From Streptomyces sp. 549 (GTDB taxonomy: Bacteria > Actinomycetota > Actinomycetes > Streptomycetales > Streptomycetaceae), in assembly GCF_030124175.1 (NCBI RefSeq), contig NZ_JASKMT010000006.1, positions 124,001 to 188,000 on the forward strand: a stretch of 64,000 bases of DNA. The letters run 5' to 3'. Of the stretch, positions 24,481 to 32,870 are shown piece by piece. How positions within the stretch are numbered: position 1 is the stretch's first letter; every line of letters begins with the position of its first letter. Under the pieces are notes generated by a model. The model did no database searches. It saw only the letters and a program-made list of their open reading frames with translations, and was not told the origin of the DNA. The position numbers and the translations under genes are program-made.

Positions 24481-25296
24481 ATGAACGACACGACACGTCC
24501 CTACCCCGTGCTGCCCGCGTTGCGGCACGGTCTTCTCGCCGGCGGCGCGGCCGGCCTCGTCACGGGGTTGTTCGCGCTGCTGCTCGCCGAGCCGGTCATG
24601 GACCGGGCGATCGCCCTGGAGGAGGAGCGCTCGGCTGCTTCCGGCTCCGGGCACGACCACGCAGCCGGCCATGCCGCGGAGGCCGAGGAGGTCTTCTCCC
24701 GCGGCACCCAGCACTTCGGCCTCGTGGTGACGGCGGTGGTGGTCGGACTGGCCGTCGGGGTGTTCTTCGCCCTGGTGTACAGCCTGGTCCACCGCGGGGT
24801 GCGGGCCGGTGCCCGCTCCGGCGAAGCGCCCGGTGCCCGGGAGTGGCCTCGCGCCATGACGCTGGCCGGAGCCGCCTTCCTCGCGCTGTCCCTGCTGCCC
24901 GCACTGCGCTACCCGGCCACCCCGCCGGGCGTCGGCGACGGCGGCACCGTGGCCGAACGGCAGTTGCTGTGGCTGGCCGCCCTGGTGATCGGCGTGCTGG
25001 GCATGGCGCTGGCCTGGCAGCTGCACCTGCGGCTCGCCGACCGTGCGCAGCCGGTCCGCCACCTCGCCGTGGCCGGTGCGGTGGCCGCCACCGGCGCCGT
25101 GCTGTTCCTGCTGCCGGGCAATCCCGACCCCGTGCCGGTGCCGCCGGAGCTGCTGTGGGACTTCCGAGTGCTGTCGCTGCTGTCGCACGGCCTGATGTGG
25201 GCGACGCTGGGCGCGGTGTTCGGTGTGCTCGGCATGCGGGCGGCCACCGCACGGCCCGCCTCGGACCGGGAACCCCGGCCCGCGCCCGCCGGCTGA
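24481..25296 (+). CDS. cbtA: cobalt transporter subunit CbtA
   Basis: 271 aa with five predicted membrane spans (LAGGAAGLVTGLFALLLAEPV; FGLVVTAVVVGLAVGVFFALVY; AMTLAGAAFLALSLLPAL; LLWLAALVIGVLGMALAW; AVAGAVAATGAVLFLL) and a last one before the C-terminus. Between the first two lies a His-rich loop (GHDHAAGHAAE) suited to metal binding. It forms the channel of the B12-regulated cobalt uptake pair with CbtB. A hairpin follows the stop. Confidence 0.93.
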   Translation: MNDTTRPYPVLPALRHGLLAGGAAGLVTGLFALLLAEPVMDRAIALEEERSAASGSGHDHAAGHAAEAEEVFSRGTQHFGLVVTAVVVGLAVGVFFALVYSLVHRGVRAGARSGEAPGAREWPRAMTLAGAAFLALSLLPALRYPATPPGVGDGGTVAERQLLWLAALVIGVLGMALAWQLHLRLADRAQPVRHLAVAGAVAATGAVLFLLPGNPDPVPVPPELLWDFRVLSLLSHGLMWATLGAVFGVLGMRAATARPASDREPRPAPAG

Positions 25297-25310
25297 CGGC
25301 CACGGCACGC

Positions 25311-25358
25311 GCGGGCCCGCTGCTCGCGGTCCTCCAGGACCGCGGCGAGCGGGCCCGC
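25311..25358. terminator. hairpin between cbtA and sortase gene
   Basis: Arms 25311-25332 and 25337-25358 pair with a few mismatches in the centre. It lies between convergent cbtA and the sortase gene and probably ends both. Confidence 0.65.
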
Positions 25359-25424
25359 GCTGCTGCCTGCCGCCGGTCGCTGCTTGTCGGCGCCGGTCGC
25401 TGCCAGCTGCCGCCTCCGGCCGGC

Positions 25425-26120
25425 TCAGGCGGCGCCGCCCGGCGCGCTGCCCGTGCCGGTGAGGTAGGCGGACACGACGACGTTGGCGGTGTAGGCCCGC
25501 TGCTCGCGGTCGAAGCTGCCGCCGCAGGTGATGATGCGCAGCTCGGCCCGTCCGTCGTCGCGGGCCTGGTAGGCCTTGGCGGCGTCGAAGTTCCGGCGTT
25601 GCAGCACGTCGACGCTCTCAACCGTGAACTCCGCGGTCGTTCCGTCGGCACGGGTGACCCTGACCTGTGTGCCGGGCTCGACGGTGCTGAGCCCGTAGAA
25701 CACCGCCCGGGTGCTCTCGGTGTCGACGTGGCCCACCAGCAGCGCCGCCCCGGCCGCGCCGGGCGCGGGGCCCGCGCCGTACCAGCCGACGTTCTCGGCC
25801 CGGCTCAGCGGCGGCGGGTCGATCGCCCCGTCGGCGTCCAGGCCCCGCCGCACGACCTGCGCCCGCACCCCCAGTTGCTCGATCTCCATCAGGACCGGTG
25901 CGGCCCGCGGCCCCGCCGCGTCCGGCAGCGGGGCGTGCGCGGGCGGCAGCGGGCGGCCGTCGGCCGTCTGCGCCGACCGAGAGACGTCGCCGAAGACCGG
26001 CACCCCGAAGTCGCCGTCGGTGAGATCCTTGCCCCACAGCCACAGCGCCAGCAGCAGTACGGCCCAGGCCGCACCGGTCATCAGCCGCCCGCTGCCGGCC
26101 GACCGGGTCTCCTCGGACAC
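25425..26120 (-). CDS. class F sortase
   Basis: 231 aa from GTG 26120. One N-terminal span (LMTGAAWAVLLLALWLWG), then the sortase barrel: catalytic His131 in LVGHVDT, Cys199 in IITCGG, and a following Arg (205 or 208). This is the class F pattern of actinobacteria. The gene starts 7 bases after the stop of the repeat-bearing surface protein, so they form an operon and that protein is the likely partner, although it lacks an obvious LPxTG. Confidence 0.88.
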   Translation of the reverse strand: MSEETRSAGSGRLMTGAAWAVLLLALWLWGKDLTDGDFGVPVFGDVSRSAQTADGRPLPPAHAPLPDAAGPRAAPVLMEIEQLGVRAQVVRRGLDADGAIDPPPLSRAENVGWYGAGPAPGAAGAALLVGHVDTESTRAVFYGLSTVEPGTQVRVTRADGTTAEFTVESVDVLQRRNFDAAKAYQARDDGRAELRIITCGGSFDREQRAYTANVVVSAYLTGTGSAPGGAA

Positions 26121-26127
26121 GGCCGGA

Positions 26128-26787
26128 TCAGCGGTCGCCGCCGGGACGTGCGGCGGCCTCGGCCGCCCGGCGGCGCCTCAGCAGCGCCGCACCGGCCAGC
26201 CCGGCCGCGGCGGCCCCGGCCAGCCCGAGCAGCGCGGTCTGCGGCACCCGCGAGCTGTCCGCGGCGGCCGTGTTCACGGCCGTCCCGCCGCCGCCTGCCC
26301 GCACGGGAGCGGTCGGGTGCACGGGGTGGTGGGTGGGGTGGTGCGTCGGGTGGTGCGTGGGCTGGTACGTCGGCTTGTGGGTCGGGCGGTGGCCGACCAC
26401 GGTGACCCGGCCCTCGGCGATGGCGGGCTTCAGATTGCCCGTCTTGTCGTAGCAGTCGACGGTGATCTGGTACGAGCCGGGTTCGATGGCCCGCAGGATG
26501 CTCGCATCGGCGGTCAGCGTCTGGTCGGCTGCGGCCTTCAGCGCCACCGAGGCGACGAACGCCTTGGACCGGGCGATGCCCTTGTCCCCGTCGCAGGCGT
26601 CGACGCGCAGGTTGACCTCGCCGCCGGCCCGGACGGTGGACGGGTAGACCACCACGGACCCCTCCCCGTAACGCGGTTCGTGGACGGCGGCCGTGGCGGG
26701 CACCGCCTGGACGGCGCTGACGGCGCAGACGGCGAGCGTGACCAGTGCCGTGCTGAGCGTGACCCTGTTGGTGCGTGCGGTAGTCAT
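26128..26787 (-). CDS. secreted surface protein with PTH/HHPTH repeats
   Basis: 219 aa from ATG 26787 with CGGAGG upstream. A signal peptide (VTLSTALVTLAVCAVSAVQAVPATAA) leads into a domain of about 95 residues with two Cys that likely pair (VDACDG, VDCYDK). A His/Pro/Thr linker of repeated PTHxP units follows (HKPTYQPTHHPTHHPTHHPVHP). The protein ends in SSRVPQT, a hydrophobic helix (ALLGLAGAAAAGLAGAALL) and RRRR, a cell-wall-anchoring tail; VPQT may be the sorting motif. Coupled to the sortase gene downstream. The His repeat might bind metal or act as a wall spacer. Confidence 0.8.
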   Translation of the reverse strand: MTTARTNRVTLSTALVTLAVCAVSAVQAVPATAAVHEPRYGEGSVVVYPSTVRAGGEVNLRVDACDGDKGIARSKAFVASVALKAAADQTLTADASILRAIEPGSYQITVDCYDKTGNLKPAIAEGRVTVVGHRPTHKPTYQPTHHPTHHPTHHPVHPTAPVRAGGGGTAVNTAAADSSRVPQTALLGLAGAAAAGLAGAALLRRRRAAEAAARPGGDR

Positions 26788-26973
26788 CAAGAACCTCCGG
26801 CTCGGTACCTTCCGAAGATCCACCCATCGCCGCGGCTCCGCATCGCGGGGACGGCCGATCGGGCGACCCGCGGCCCTGCCGGGCGGGCCGTGACCGGCCC
26901 TTAGGCTGGGGGCGTCGCGGAACGGAGTCGTCCCGGCGCCCGAGCAGGCACTTGCGTACAGGAGACCGGCAAC

Positions 26974-27753
26974 ATGGCAGAACGTAAGCCCATCACATCC
27001 TGGCTCACCGACATGGACGGCGTGCTGATGCACGAGGGCGTTCCCGTGCCCGGAGCCGACACGTTCATCCGGAAGCTGCGCGAGTCCGGCCGCCCCTTCC
27101 TGGTCCTCACCAACAACTCGATCTACACCGCCCGGGACCTGCACGCCAGGCTGAACCGGATCGGCCTGGAGGTGCCGGCCGAGAACATCTGGACCTCGGC
27201 GCTGGCCACGGCGAACTTCCTGCACACCCAGCACCCGGGCGGCACCGCCTACGTCATCGGCGAGGCCGGGCTGACCACCGCGCTGCACGACGCCGGCTAC
27301 GTGATGACCGACCACGCCCCCGACTTCGTGATCCTGGGCGAGACCCGCACCTACTCGTTCGAGGCGCTGACGAAGGCCATCCGGCTGATCAACGACGGGG
27401 CCCGCTTCATCGCCACCAACCCGGACAACACCGGCCCCTCCCCGCAGGGGGCGCTGCCGGCGACGGGTTCCGTCGCGGCCCTGATCACCAAGGCCACCGG
27501 CAAGGAGCCGTACTTCGTGGGCAAGCCGAACCCGCTGATGATGCGCACCGGCCTCAACACGATCGGCGCGCACTCGGAGTCCTCCGCGATGATCGGCGAC
27601 CGGATGGACACCGACGTGCTGGCCGGCCTGGAGGCGGGCATGGAGACCTTCCTCGTCCTCACCGGCCTGACGGCCAAGGAGGACATCGACCGGTACCCGT
27701 ACCGCCCGACGCGGGTGGTCGACTCCATCGCCGACCTGGTCGACCTCATCTGA
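26974..27753 (+). CDS. HAD-IIA family phosphatase, NagD-like
   Basis: 259 aa with the HAD motifs: DMDGV at 13-17 (nucleophile Asp), LTNNS, the C2A-cap region, the conserved KPNPLMM lysine, and GDRMDTDV for metal binding. NagD-type enzymes dephosphorylate nucleoside monophosphates or small sugar phosphates in the cytoplasm. ATG at 26974 has GGAGACCGG just upstream. Alone in its direction; its neighbours are the surface protein (divergent) and a PhnX-like HAD (convergent). Confidence 0.88.
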   Translation: MAERKPITSWLTDMDGVLMHEGVPVPGADTFIRKLRESGRPFLVLTNNSIYTARDLHARLNRIGLEVPAENIWTSALATANFLHTQHPGGTAYVIGEAGLTTALHDAGYVMTDHAPDFVILGETRTYSFEALTKAIRLINDGARFIATNPDNTGPSPQGALPATGSVAALITKATGKEPYFVGKPNPLMMRTGLNTIGAHSESSAMIGDRMDTDVLAGLEAGMETFLVLTGLTAKEDIDRYPYRPTRVVDSIADLVDLI

Positions 27754-27836
27754 CCGGTCACCCGTCCGCCCGCCCTGCTCGGTCGCCCGCCCTGCTCGGG
27801 CCGTGCAGACACCGGGAAGGGCGGGGACGGGCGGGG

Positions 27837-28553
27837 TCAGTCCAGGGCGGTGAGCAGGTCGGGGAGTTCGGCGACGGAGCCGAGCACGTGGGTGGCGCCG
27901 GCGTCCCGCAGGGCGGGGGCGCGGTGGGCGCCCGTCAGCACGCCGGCCACCACGGAGGCACCCGCGCGCACCCCGGTGCGCATGTCGGCGGCCGTGTCAC
28001 CGCTGACCGCGACCTGGCGCACGTCGTCGGCGGCGGCGGTGCGCAGCAGCGCGGTGAGCACCAGATCGGGGTGGGGACGGCCGCGTCCGGCGTCGGCCGG
28101 GCACAACGTGAGGTCCGCCAGGTCGTGCCAGCCCAGCGCGGTGAGCACGGCGTCCTGCGTGGTGCGGGAGAAACCGGTGGTGAGCACCACGGCCCGGCCC
28201 TGGCCGCGCAGCCGCCGGACGGCCTCCTCCGCTCCGGGCAGGGCGGTGCAGGCGCCGTCCGCGACAAGTTCGGCGCAGGCCCGCTCGAAGGCGGTGTTGG
28301 CCTGCCGGGCAGCCTGCTCGTCGCCGTCCAGCAGCCGGCGGAAGACGGTGATCTTCGACTCGCCCATGGTCCGCCGGACCAGGTCGAGTTGCTGCGCGTC
28401 GTGGCCGGGCAGGGCGGCGGCGAAGGCGCGTTCCACCAGGCCGTCGTCGGTGACGGTGGTGCCCGCCATGTCGAGCACCACCAGCCGGACGGCCGTGCCG
28501 CGTACGGAGCCGCCGGTGTCCCGGCGGATGTTCGGGGTGTGCGTACCGCTCAT
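27837..28553 (-). CDS. PhnX-like phosphonatase-family HAD hydrolase
   Basis: 238 aa from ATG 28553. It has HAD motif I as LDMAGTT (rather than DxDGT), motif II TTGFSRTT, and motif III GDTAADMRTG. The DxAGT form with the small cap is the phosphonoacetaldehyde hydrolase-like group (TIGR03351). Four bases separate it from the FAD oxidoreductase stop, and a GntR gene lies beyond. In other bacteria these three occur together in phosphonate breakdown. The exact substrate is not known. Confidence 0.82.
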   Translation of the reverse strand: MSGTHTPNIRRDTGGSVRGTAVRLVVLDMAGTTVTDDGLVERAFAAALPGHDAQQLDLVRRTMGESKITVFRRLLDGDEQAARQANTAFERACAELVADGACTALPGAEEAVRRLRGQGRAVVLTTGFSRTTQDAVLTALGWHDLADLTLCPADAGRGRPHPDLVLTALLRTAAADDVRQVAVSGDTAADMRTGVRAGASVVAGVLTGAHRAPALRDAGATHVLGSVAELPDLLTALD

Positions 28554-28557
28554 GTCG

Positions 28558-29676
28558 TCACCAGTCCATCTCGTCCGCGGTGGCCTCGGCGATCGCCGGG
28601 GCACAGGTCATGCCGCGCCCGCCGGGTCCGGTGACGAGCACCGCGCCGCCGTCCAGGCGGCGGCGTTCGACGACCCGGTCCGGCTCGGTGCACTGCGCGT
28701 ACACACCGGCCCAGCGGCGCCGCACCCCGGGCAGCGGCCGGCCCAGCAGGTCGGCGGCGGTGGCGGCCAGGTGGGCGTAGGCGTCCTCGGTGACGTCGAA
28801 GCCGAACGGGGTGTCGTACTCGTGGGTGTCGCCGATGGTCAGCGAGCCGTCGGCGCGCTGGACCATGAGGAGCTGGGTGCGGTGCCGGGCGGCGACCGGG
28901 GGCTGCGGCTGTCCTGCCCGCAGCGCGTCCAGGGCGGGGCCGCGGTAGGCGGGGTAGTAGCGGAAGCTGTCGGCGTCGGCGACGGCGGTGGGCAGCCGCT
29001 CGCCCAGCGGAGCCGTCTGCATCATCTGCAACCGCACCCGGCGCACAGGCAGTTCGGGGGCGAGTTCGCGGACGAGTCCGCCCAGCCAGGCGCCGGTGCA
29101 CAGCACGGCGGCGTCGCCGCGGTGCGTCTCGCCGTGGTCGTCGCGCACCGCGGTGCCGTGCACCTCGCGGGCCTCCCGGCCGCCGAGGAAGGTGTAGCGG
29201 CCGCTGGCGCGCAGGGCGTCCTGGAGGGCCCGCTGCGCGGGGCGCGGTTCGAGTACGGCGTCCCGTTCGCAGTGCAGCGCACCCAGCAGGTCGCCGCGCA
29301 GCGCCGGGTTGCGGGAGCGGGTGGCGGCTGCGTCGAGCAGCGCGTAGCCGCGCCGGGCCGCGTCCGGTCGGGCCGCCGCGGCGCGCGCCACGGCGTGCTC
29401 GGCCTCCGTGCGCAGCACGGTCAGTGAGCCGGCCGGGCGCCAGCCCACCTCCGGGACGCGGGCGCCGATCTGCTCCCACAGCTCCCGGGCCCGCAGCGCC
29501 GTCTCCAGTTCCGGGCCGTCGGCCCGCCCGCCGACCCACACCAGGCCGAAGTTGCGGACGGACGCGCCGCGGGCCTGTTCCTCACGTTCCAGGTGGACCA
29601 CCCGGTGGCCGCGTTCCACTGCCTGCCAGGCGTGCATGGTGCCCAGCACCCCGGCTCCTACCACGATGACTCTCAT
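28558..29676 (-). CDS. TIGR03364-like FAD-dependent oxidoreductase
   Basis: 372 aa with an N-terminal Rossmann motif (VIVVGAGVLGTMHAW) and HLEREEQARGASVRNFGLVW, typical of the DAO/glycine-oxidase fold, and a C-terminal FAD loop (GPGGRGMTCAPAIAE). The family is found with phosphonatase genes and is proposed to oxidise an aminophosphonate or its derivative. It is followed closely by the HAD gene and preceded by the GntR gene in the same direction. Confidence 0.85.
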   Translation of the reverse strand: MRVIVVGAGVLGTMHAWQAVERGHRVVHLEREEQARGASVRNFGLVWVGGRADGPELETALRARELWEQIGARVPEVGWRPAGSLTVLRTEAEHAVARAAAARPDAARRGYALLDAAATRSRNPALRGDLLGALHCERDAVLEPRPAQRALQDALRASGRYTFLGGREAREVHGTAVRDDHGETHRGDAAVLCTGAWLGGLVRELAPELPVRRVRLQMMQTAPLGERLPTAVADADSFRYYPAYRGPALDALRAGQPQPPVAARHRTQLLMVQRADGSLTIGDTHEYDTPFGFDVTEDAYAHLAATAADLLGRPLPGVRRRWAGVYAQCTEPDRVVERRRLDGGAVLVTGPGGRGMTCAPAIAEATADEMDW

Positions 29677-29815
29677 GTCGGGAGACTCGCCTTCCCAGGT
29701 GGCGGCTGCCGCCCTGCCGCGCAGCCGGTCGGTGAACGCCCGGCCACGTTTGGACCAGACCCGTTACCCTACCGTGACTCGTCGGCCCGAGGACCGTTCC
29801 CGGCAGGGCTCGCTC

Positions 29816-30577
29816 TCAGGTGCCCAGCTGCACGGTGAAACTGAACCGGTCGCCCCGGTACAGCGAGCGCACCCGCTCCACCGGACGCCCGCCCTCGTCC
29901 CGGGAGAGGCGGTGGATGAGCAGCATCGGCAGGGCGGGCGGCGTGCCGACGAGCAGCGCCTCCCGGGGTGTGGCGAGGACCGTCTCCAGGCGTTCCTCGC
30001 CGCCGCCGAGCGTGATGCCGGCCCGCTGCTCCAGGTAGCGGTAGAACGAGGAGGACGGCTCGAAGTCGGCGGCCAGGCCGGGCAGCAGCGCCACCGGCGT
30101 GTAGGTGCTCTCCAGACCGACGCGTTCGTCGTCCGCGAGCAGGACACGTTCCAGGTGCCACACCGGCTCCCCGGTGGCGACGTCCAGCTCCGCGGCGAGC
30201 GCGGGCGGGCAGGGGTGCCGGTCCAGGCCGACCATGGCGCGCCCGGGGCGGTGGCCGCGGCTGCGCACGCCCTCGGTGTAGCTGGCCAGGGACAGCGGCT
30301 GCGTCAGCTTGGGGCCGGCCACCACGGTGCTCCGGCCGCGGCGGCGGACACGGCCCTCCAGCAGCAGTTCGCGCAGCGCCTGCCGCACGGTCTCCCGGGC
30401 GGCGCCGAACCGGGCCGCCAGGTCACGTTCGGTCGGCAGCGGCCCGCCCTCGCCCAACTCGCCGAGCAGCCCGGCGATCTCCGCCTTGACCGCGTAGTAC
30501 TTCGGCACCCGGCCGTGCTCGGGCACCCCGGCACGCACGGGTGCGCCGCTGTCCTGCGGAATGCCGTCGCCGTCCAT
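29816..30577 (-). CDS. GntR/HutC-family transcriptional regulator
   Basis: 253 aa from ATG 30577. N-terminal winged helix (LPTERDLAARFGAARETVRQALRELLLEGRVRRRGR) and a C-terminal UTRA effector domain (GEPVWHLERVLLADDERVGLESTY, LLIHRLSRDEGGRPVERVRSLYRGDRFSF). It stands 139 bases upstream of the FAD oxidoreductase and likely controls that operon in response to a small phosphonate or similar ligand, by analogy with PhnF. It diverges from the Gfo/Idh gene at 30697, whose promoter it could also control. Confidence 0.87.
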   Translation of the reverse strand: MDGDGIPQDSGAPVRAGVPEHGRVPKYYAVKAEIAGLLGELGEGGPLPTERDLAARFGAARETVRQALRELLLEGRVRRRGRSTVVAGPKLTQPLSLASYTEGVRSRGHRPGRAMVGLDRHPCPPALAAELDVATGEPVWHLERVLLADDERVGLESTYTPVALLPGLAADFEPSSSFYRYLEQRAGITLGGGEERLETVLATPREALLVGTPPALPMLLIHRLSRDEGGRPVERVRSLYRGDRFSFTVQLGT

Positions 30578-30696
30578 GCGCGCATCCTGCCAGCCGCGGC
30601 GCGGCGCCCGACCCCGGGGCGTGCCCGCCCCCGGACGTAGCATGGCGGGCACCCCTCACACGCCCCACCAGCAACAGGCGGAAGGCCGGCCCCACC

Positions 30697-31821
30697 GTGA
30701 CCGCACATGTTCCCGACGGCGACAGCACCACCTCCGACCGGCCCCTGCGGGTGGGCCTGATCGGCTACGGCCTGGCCGGGTCGGTCTTCCACGCCCCGCT
30801 GATCGCCGCCACCGAGGGCCTGCTGCTCGACACCGTCGTCACCTCCGACCCCGCCCGGCGGCAGCAGGCCGTGGACGAGCACGGCGGCGGCGACCACCCG
30901 CTCACCGTCGTCGACGGGCCCGACGGCCTGTTCGCCCGCGCGGACCAGCTCGACCTGGTGGTCCTGGCCTCCCCCAACCGCACCCACGTGCCGCTGGCGC
31001 GGCGCGCGTTGGAGAGCGGGCTGCCGGTCGTCGTCGACAAGCCGCTGGCCGGTACCGCCGCGGAGGCCGACCAGCTCGCCGCGCTCGCCGACGCCCGCGG
31101 ACTGCTGCTGTCGGTGTTCCAGAACCGCCGCTGGGACAACGACTTCCTCACCCTGCGCCGACTGCTCGACGAGGGCGCGCTGGGCCGGGTGCACCGGTTC
31201 GAGTCGCGCTTCGAGCGCTGGCGGCCCCAGCCGAAGGGCGGCTGGCGCGAGTCGGGCGACCCGGCGGAGATCGGCGGCCTGCTCTACGACCTCGGCAGCC
31301 ACGTCGTGGACCAGGCCCTGACCCTGTTCGGGCCGGTCACCTCGGTGTACGCCGAGTCCGACGTGCGCCGTGCGGGCGCCGCCGCAGACGACGACACCTT
31401 CCTCGCCCTCACCCACACCGACGGGGTCCGCTCCCACCTGTGGGTCAGCGCGCTCGCCGCCGAACTGGGCCCGCGCTTCCGGGTGCTGGGCAGCGAGGCC
31501 GCCTACGTGAAGTACGGCCTCGACCCGCAGGAGGCCGCACTGCGCGCCGGGGAGCGGCCGGTGCCGGGCGCGGCGTGGGGTACCGAGCCCGCGGCGGCGG
31601 CCGGCACGCTCGGCACCCCGGACGCCGAGCGTGCGGTGCCCACGCTGCCGGGTGACTACCCCGCCTACTACGCGGGCGTCGCCGCCGCGCTGCGCGACGG
31701 CACGGCCCCGCCGGTGACGGCCGGCGAGGCCGCCGCGGCGCTGCGGGTGCTGGAGGCGGCCCGCCGGTCGGCGGCCGAGGGGCGCACCGTGCGGCTGGAC
31801 ACCCCGGCGGCCGGGGCCTGA
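30697..31821 (+). CDS. Gfo/Idh/MocA family oxidoreductase
   Basis: 374 aa from GTG 30697 with GGCGGAAGG upstream; the open frame extends left but lacks protein-like sequence. Rossmann motif GLIGYGLAGSVFHAPLI, the family's conserved lysine in VVDKPLA, and the substrate His in YDLGSHVVDQAL. These enzymes oxidise or isomerise sugars and inositols with NAD(P). Substrate not evident. It diverges from the GntR gene. Confidence 0.9.
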   Translation: MTAHVPDGDSTTSDRPLRVGLIGYGLAGSVFHAPLIAATEGLLLDTVVTSDPARRQQAVDEHGGGDHPLTVVDGPDGLFARADQLDLVVLASPNRTHVPLARRALESGLPVVVDKPLAGTAAEADQLAALADARGLLLSVFQNRRWDNDFLTLRRLLDEGALGRVHRFESRFERWRPQPKGGWRESGDPAEIGGLLYDLGSHVVDQALTLFGPVTSVYAESDVRRAGAAADDDTFLALTHTDGVRSHLWVSALAAELGPRFRVLGSEAAYVKYGLDPQEAALRAGERPVPGAAWGTEPAAAAGTLGTPDAERAVPTLPGDYPAYYAGVAAALRDGTAPPVTAGEAAAALRVLEAARRSAAEGRTVRLDTPAAGA

Positions 31822-31877
31822 GCACCAGCCGGACCCCGACCGCCTGACGGACCCGACCCCCGGACGGCGCCCGGCCG

Positions 31878-32744
31878 TCAGCCGGCGGCGGCGCTGCCCA
31901 GCAGCTGCCGCTGCCGGCCCAGGCCGTCCACGGCCAGCTCCACCACGTCCCCAGGGCGCAGGAACGGCTTCGGCTCGGGTCGCCCGTTGGCGACCCCGGC
32001 CGGGGTGCCGGTGTTGATCACGTCGCCGGGGCGCAGCACCATGAACTGGCTGAGATAGCGGACCACCTCGGCCACGGGGAAGATCTGGTCGGCGGTGCTG
32101 CCGTCCTGCCGCAGCGTGCCGTTGACCCACAGCCGCAGGCCCAGCGCCTGCGGGTCGGGCACCTCGTCGGCGGTGACCAGCCACGGGCCGAGCGGGTTGA
32201 ACGTCTCGCAGTTCTTGCCCTTGTCCCACTGGCCGCCGCGCTCGAACATGAACTCCCGCTCCGAGACGTCGTGGCTGACGGTGTAGCCGGCGACGCAGGC
32301 CATCGCGGCGTCGTGGCCGTCGAGGTAGCGGGCGGTCCGGCCGATGACCACCGCCAGTTCCACCTCCCAGTCGGTGCGCCGGCTGCCGCGCGGCACCAGC
32401 ACGGTGTCGCACGGCCCGACCACGGTGTCCGGGGCCTTCATGAACACCAGCGGCTCCACGGGGAGTTCGGCGCCCGACTCGGCGGCGTGGTCGCGGTAGT
32501 TGAGGCCGACGCACACCACCTTGCCGATCCCGCCCACCGGCGGCCCCACCCGCAGGTCCGCCGCGTCCAGCACCGGCAGCCGGCCGCCCTCCAGCGCGTC
32601 GCGGACACGGGCCAGCGCCGCGTCGTCGCCGAGCAGCCGCCCGTCGACATCCGGCACGAGGGCCGACAGGTCGCGATACGTACCGGCCCCGTCGAGCGCC
32701 GCCGGGCGCTCCGCCCCCGCAGGTCCCACTCGCAACAGCTTCAC
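31878..32744 (-). CDS. fumarylacetoacetate hydrolase family protein
   Basis: 288 aa from GTG 32744, chosen because GGGAG lies upstream and it gives the usual N-terminus; the frame extends to 32828 but adds unrelated residues. Conserved segments: VVCVGLNYRDHAAESG, FMKAPDTVVGP, DWEVELAVVIG (Glu/Asp metal ligands), AGYTVSHDVSERE, and VINTGTPAGV. The family cleaves or decarboxylates 2-keto acids; ureidoglycolate lyase and oxaloacetate decarboxylase are relatives. Convergent with the Gfo/Idh gene. Confidence 0.9.
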   Translation of the reverse strand: MKLLRVGPAGAERPAALDGAGTYRDLSALVPDVDGRLLGDDAALARVRDALEGGRLPVLDAADLRVGPPVGGIGKVVCVGLNYRDHAAESGAELPVEPLVFMKAPDTVVGPCDTVLVPRGSRRTDWEVELAVVIGRTARYLDGHDAAMACVAGYTVSHDVSEREFMFERGGQWDKGKNCETFNPLGPWLVTADEVPDPQALGLRLWVNGTLRQDGSTADQIFPVAEVVRYLSQFMVLRPGDVINTGTPAGVANGRPEPKPFLRPGDVVELAVDGLGRQRQLLGSAAAG

Positions 32745-32870
32745 AGGCACACTCCCGTCATCGAAGATCACGATGGGGACGGCCACCGACGCTTTCGGAC
32801 GATCCTCCAAGAGCGGGCGCGGGCGCACAAGGCCCTGTTCACCCCTCGGACGGCCCGCCCACCACGCGCC

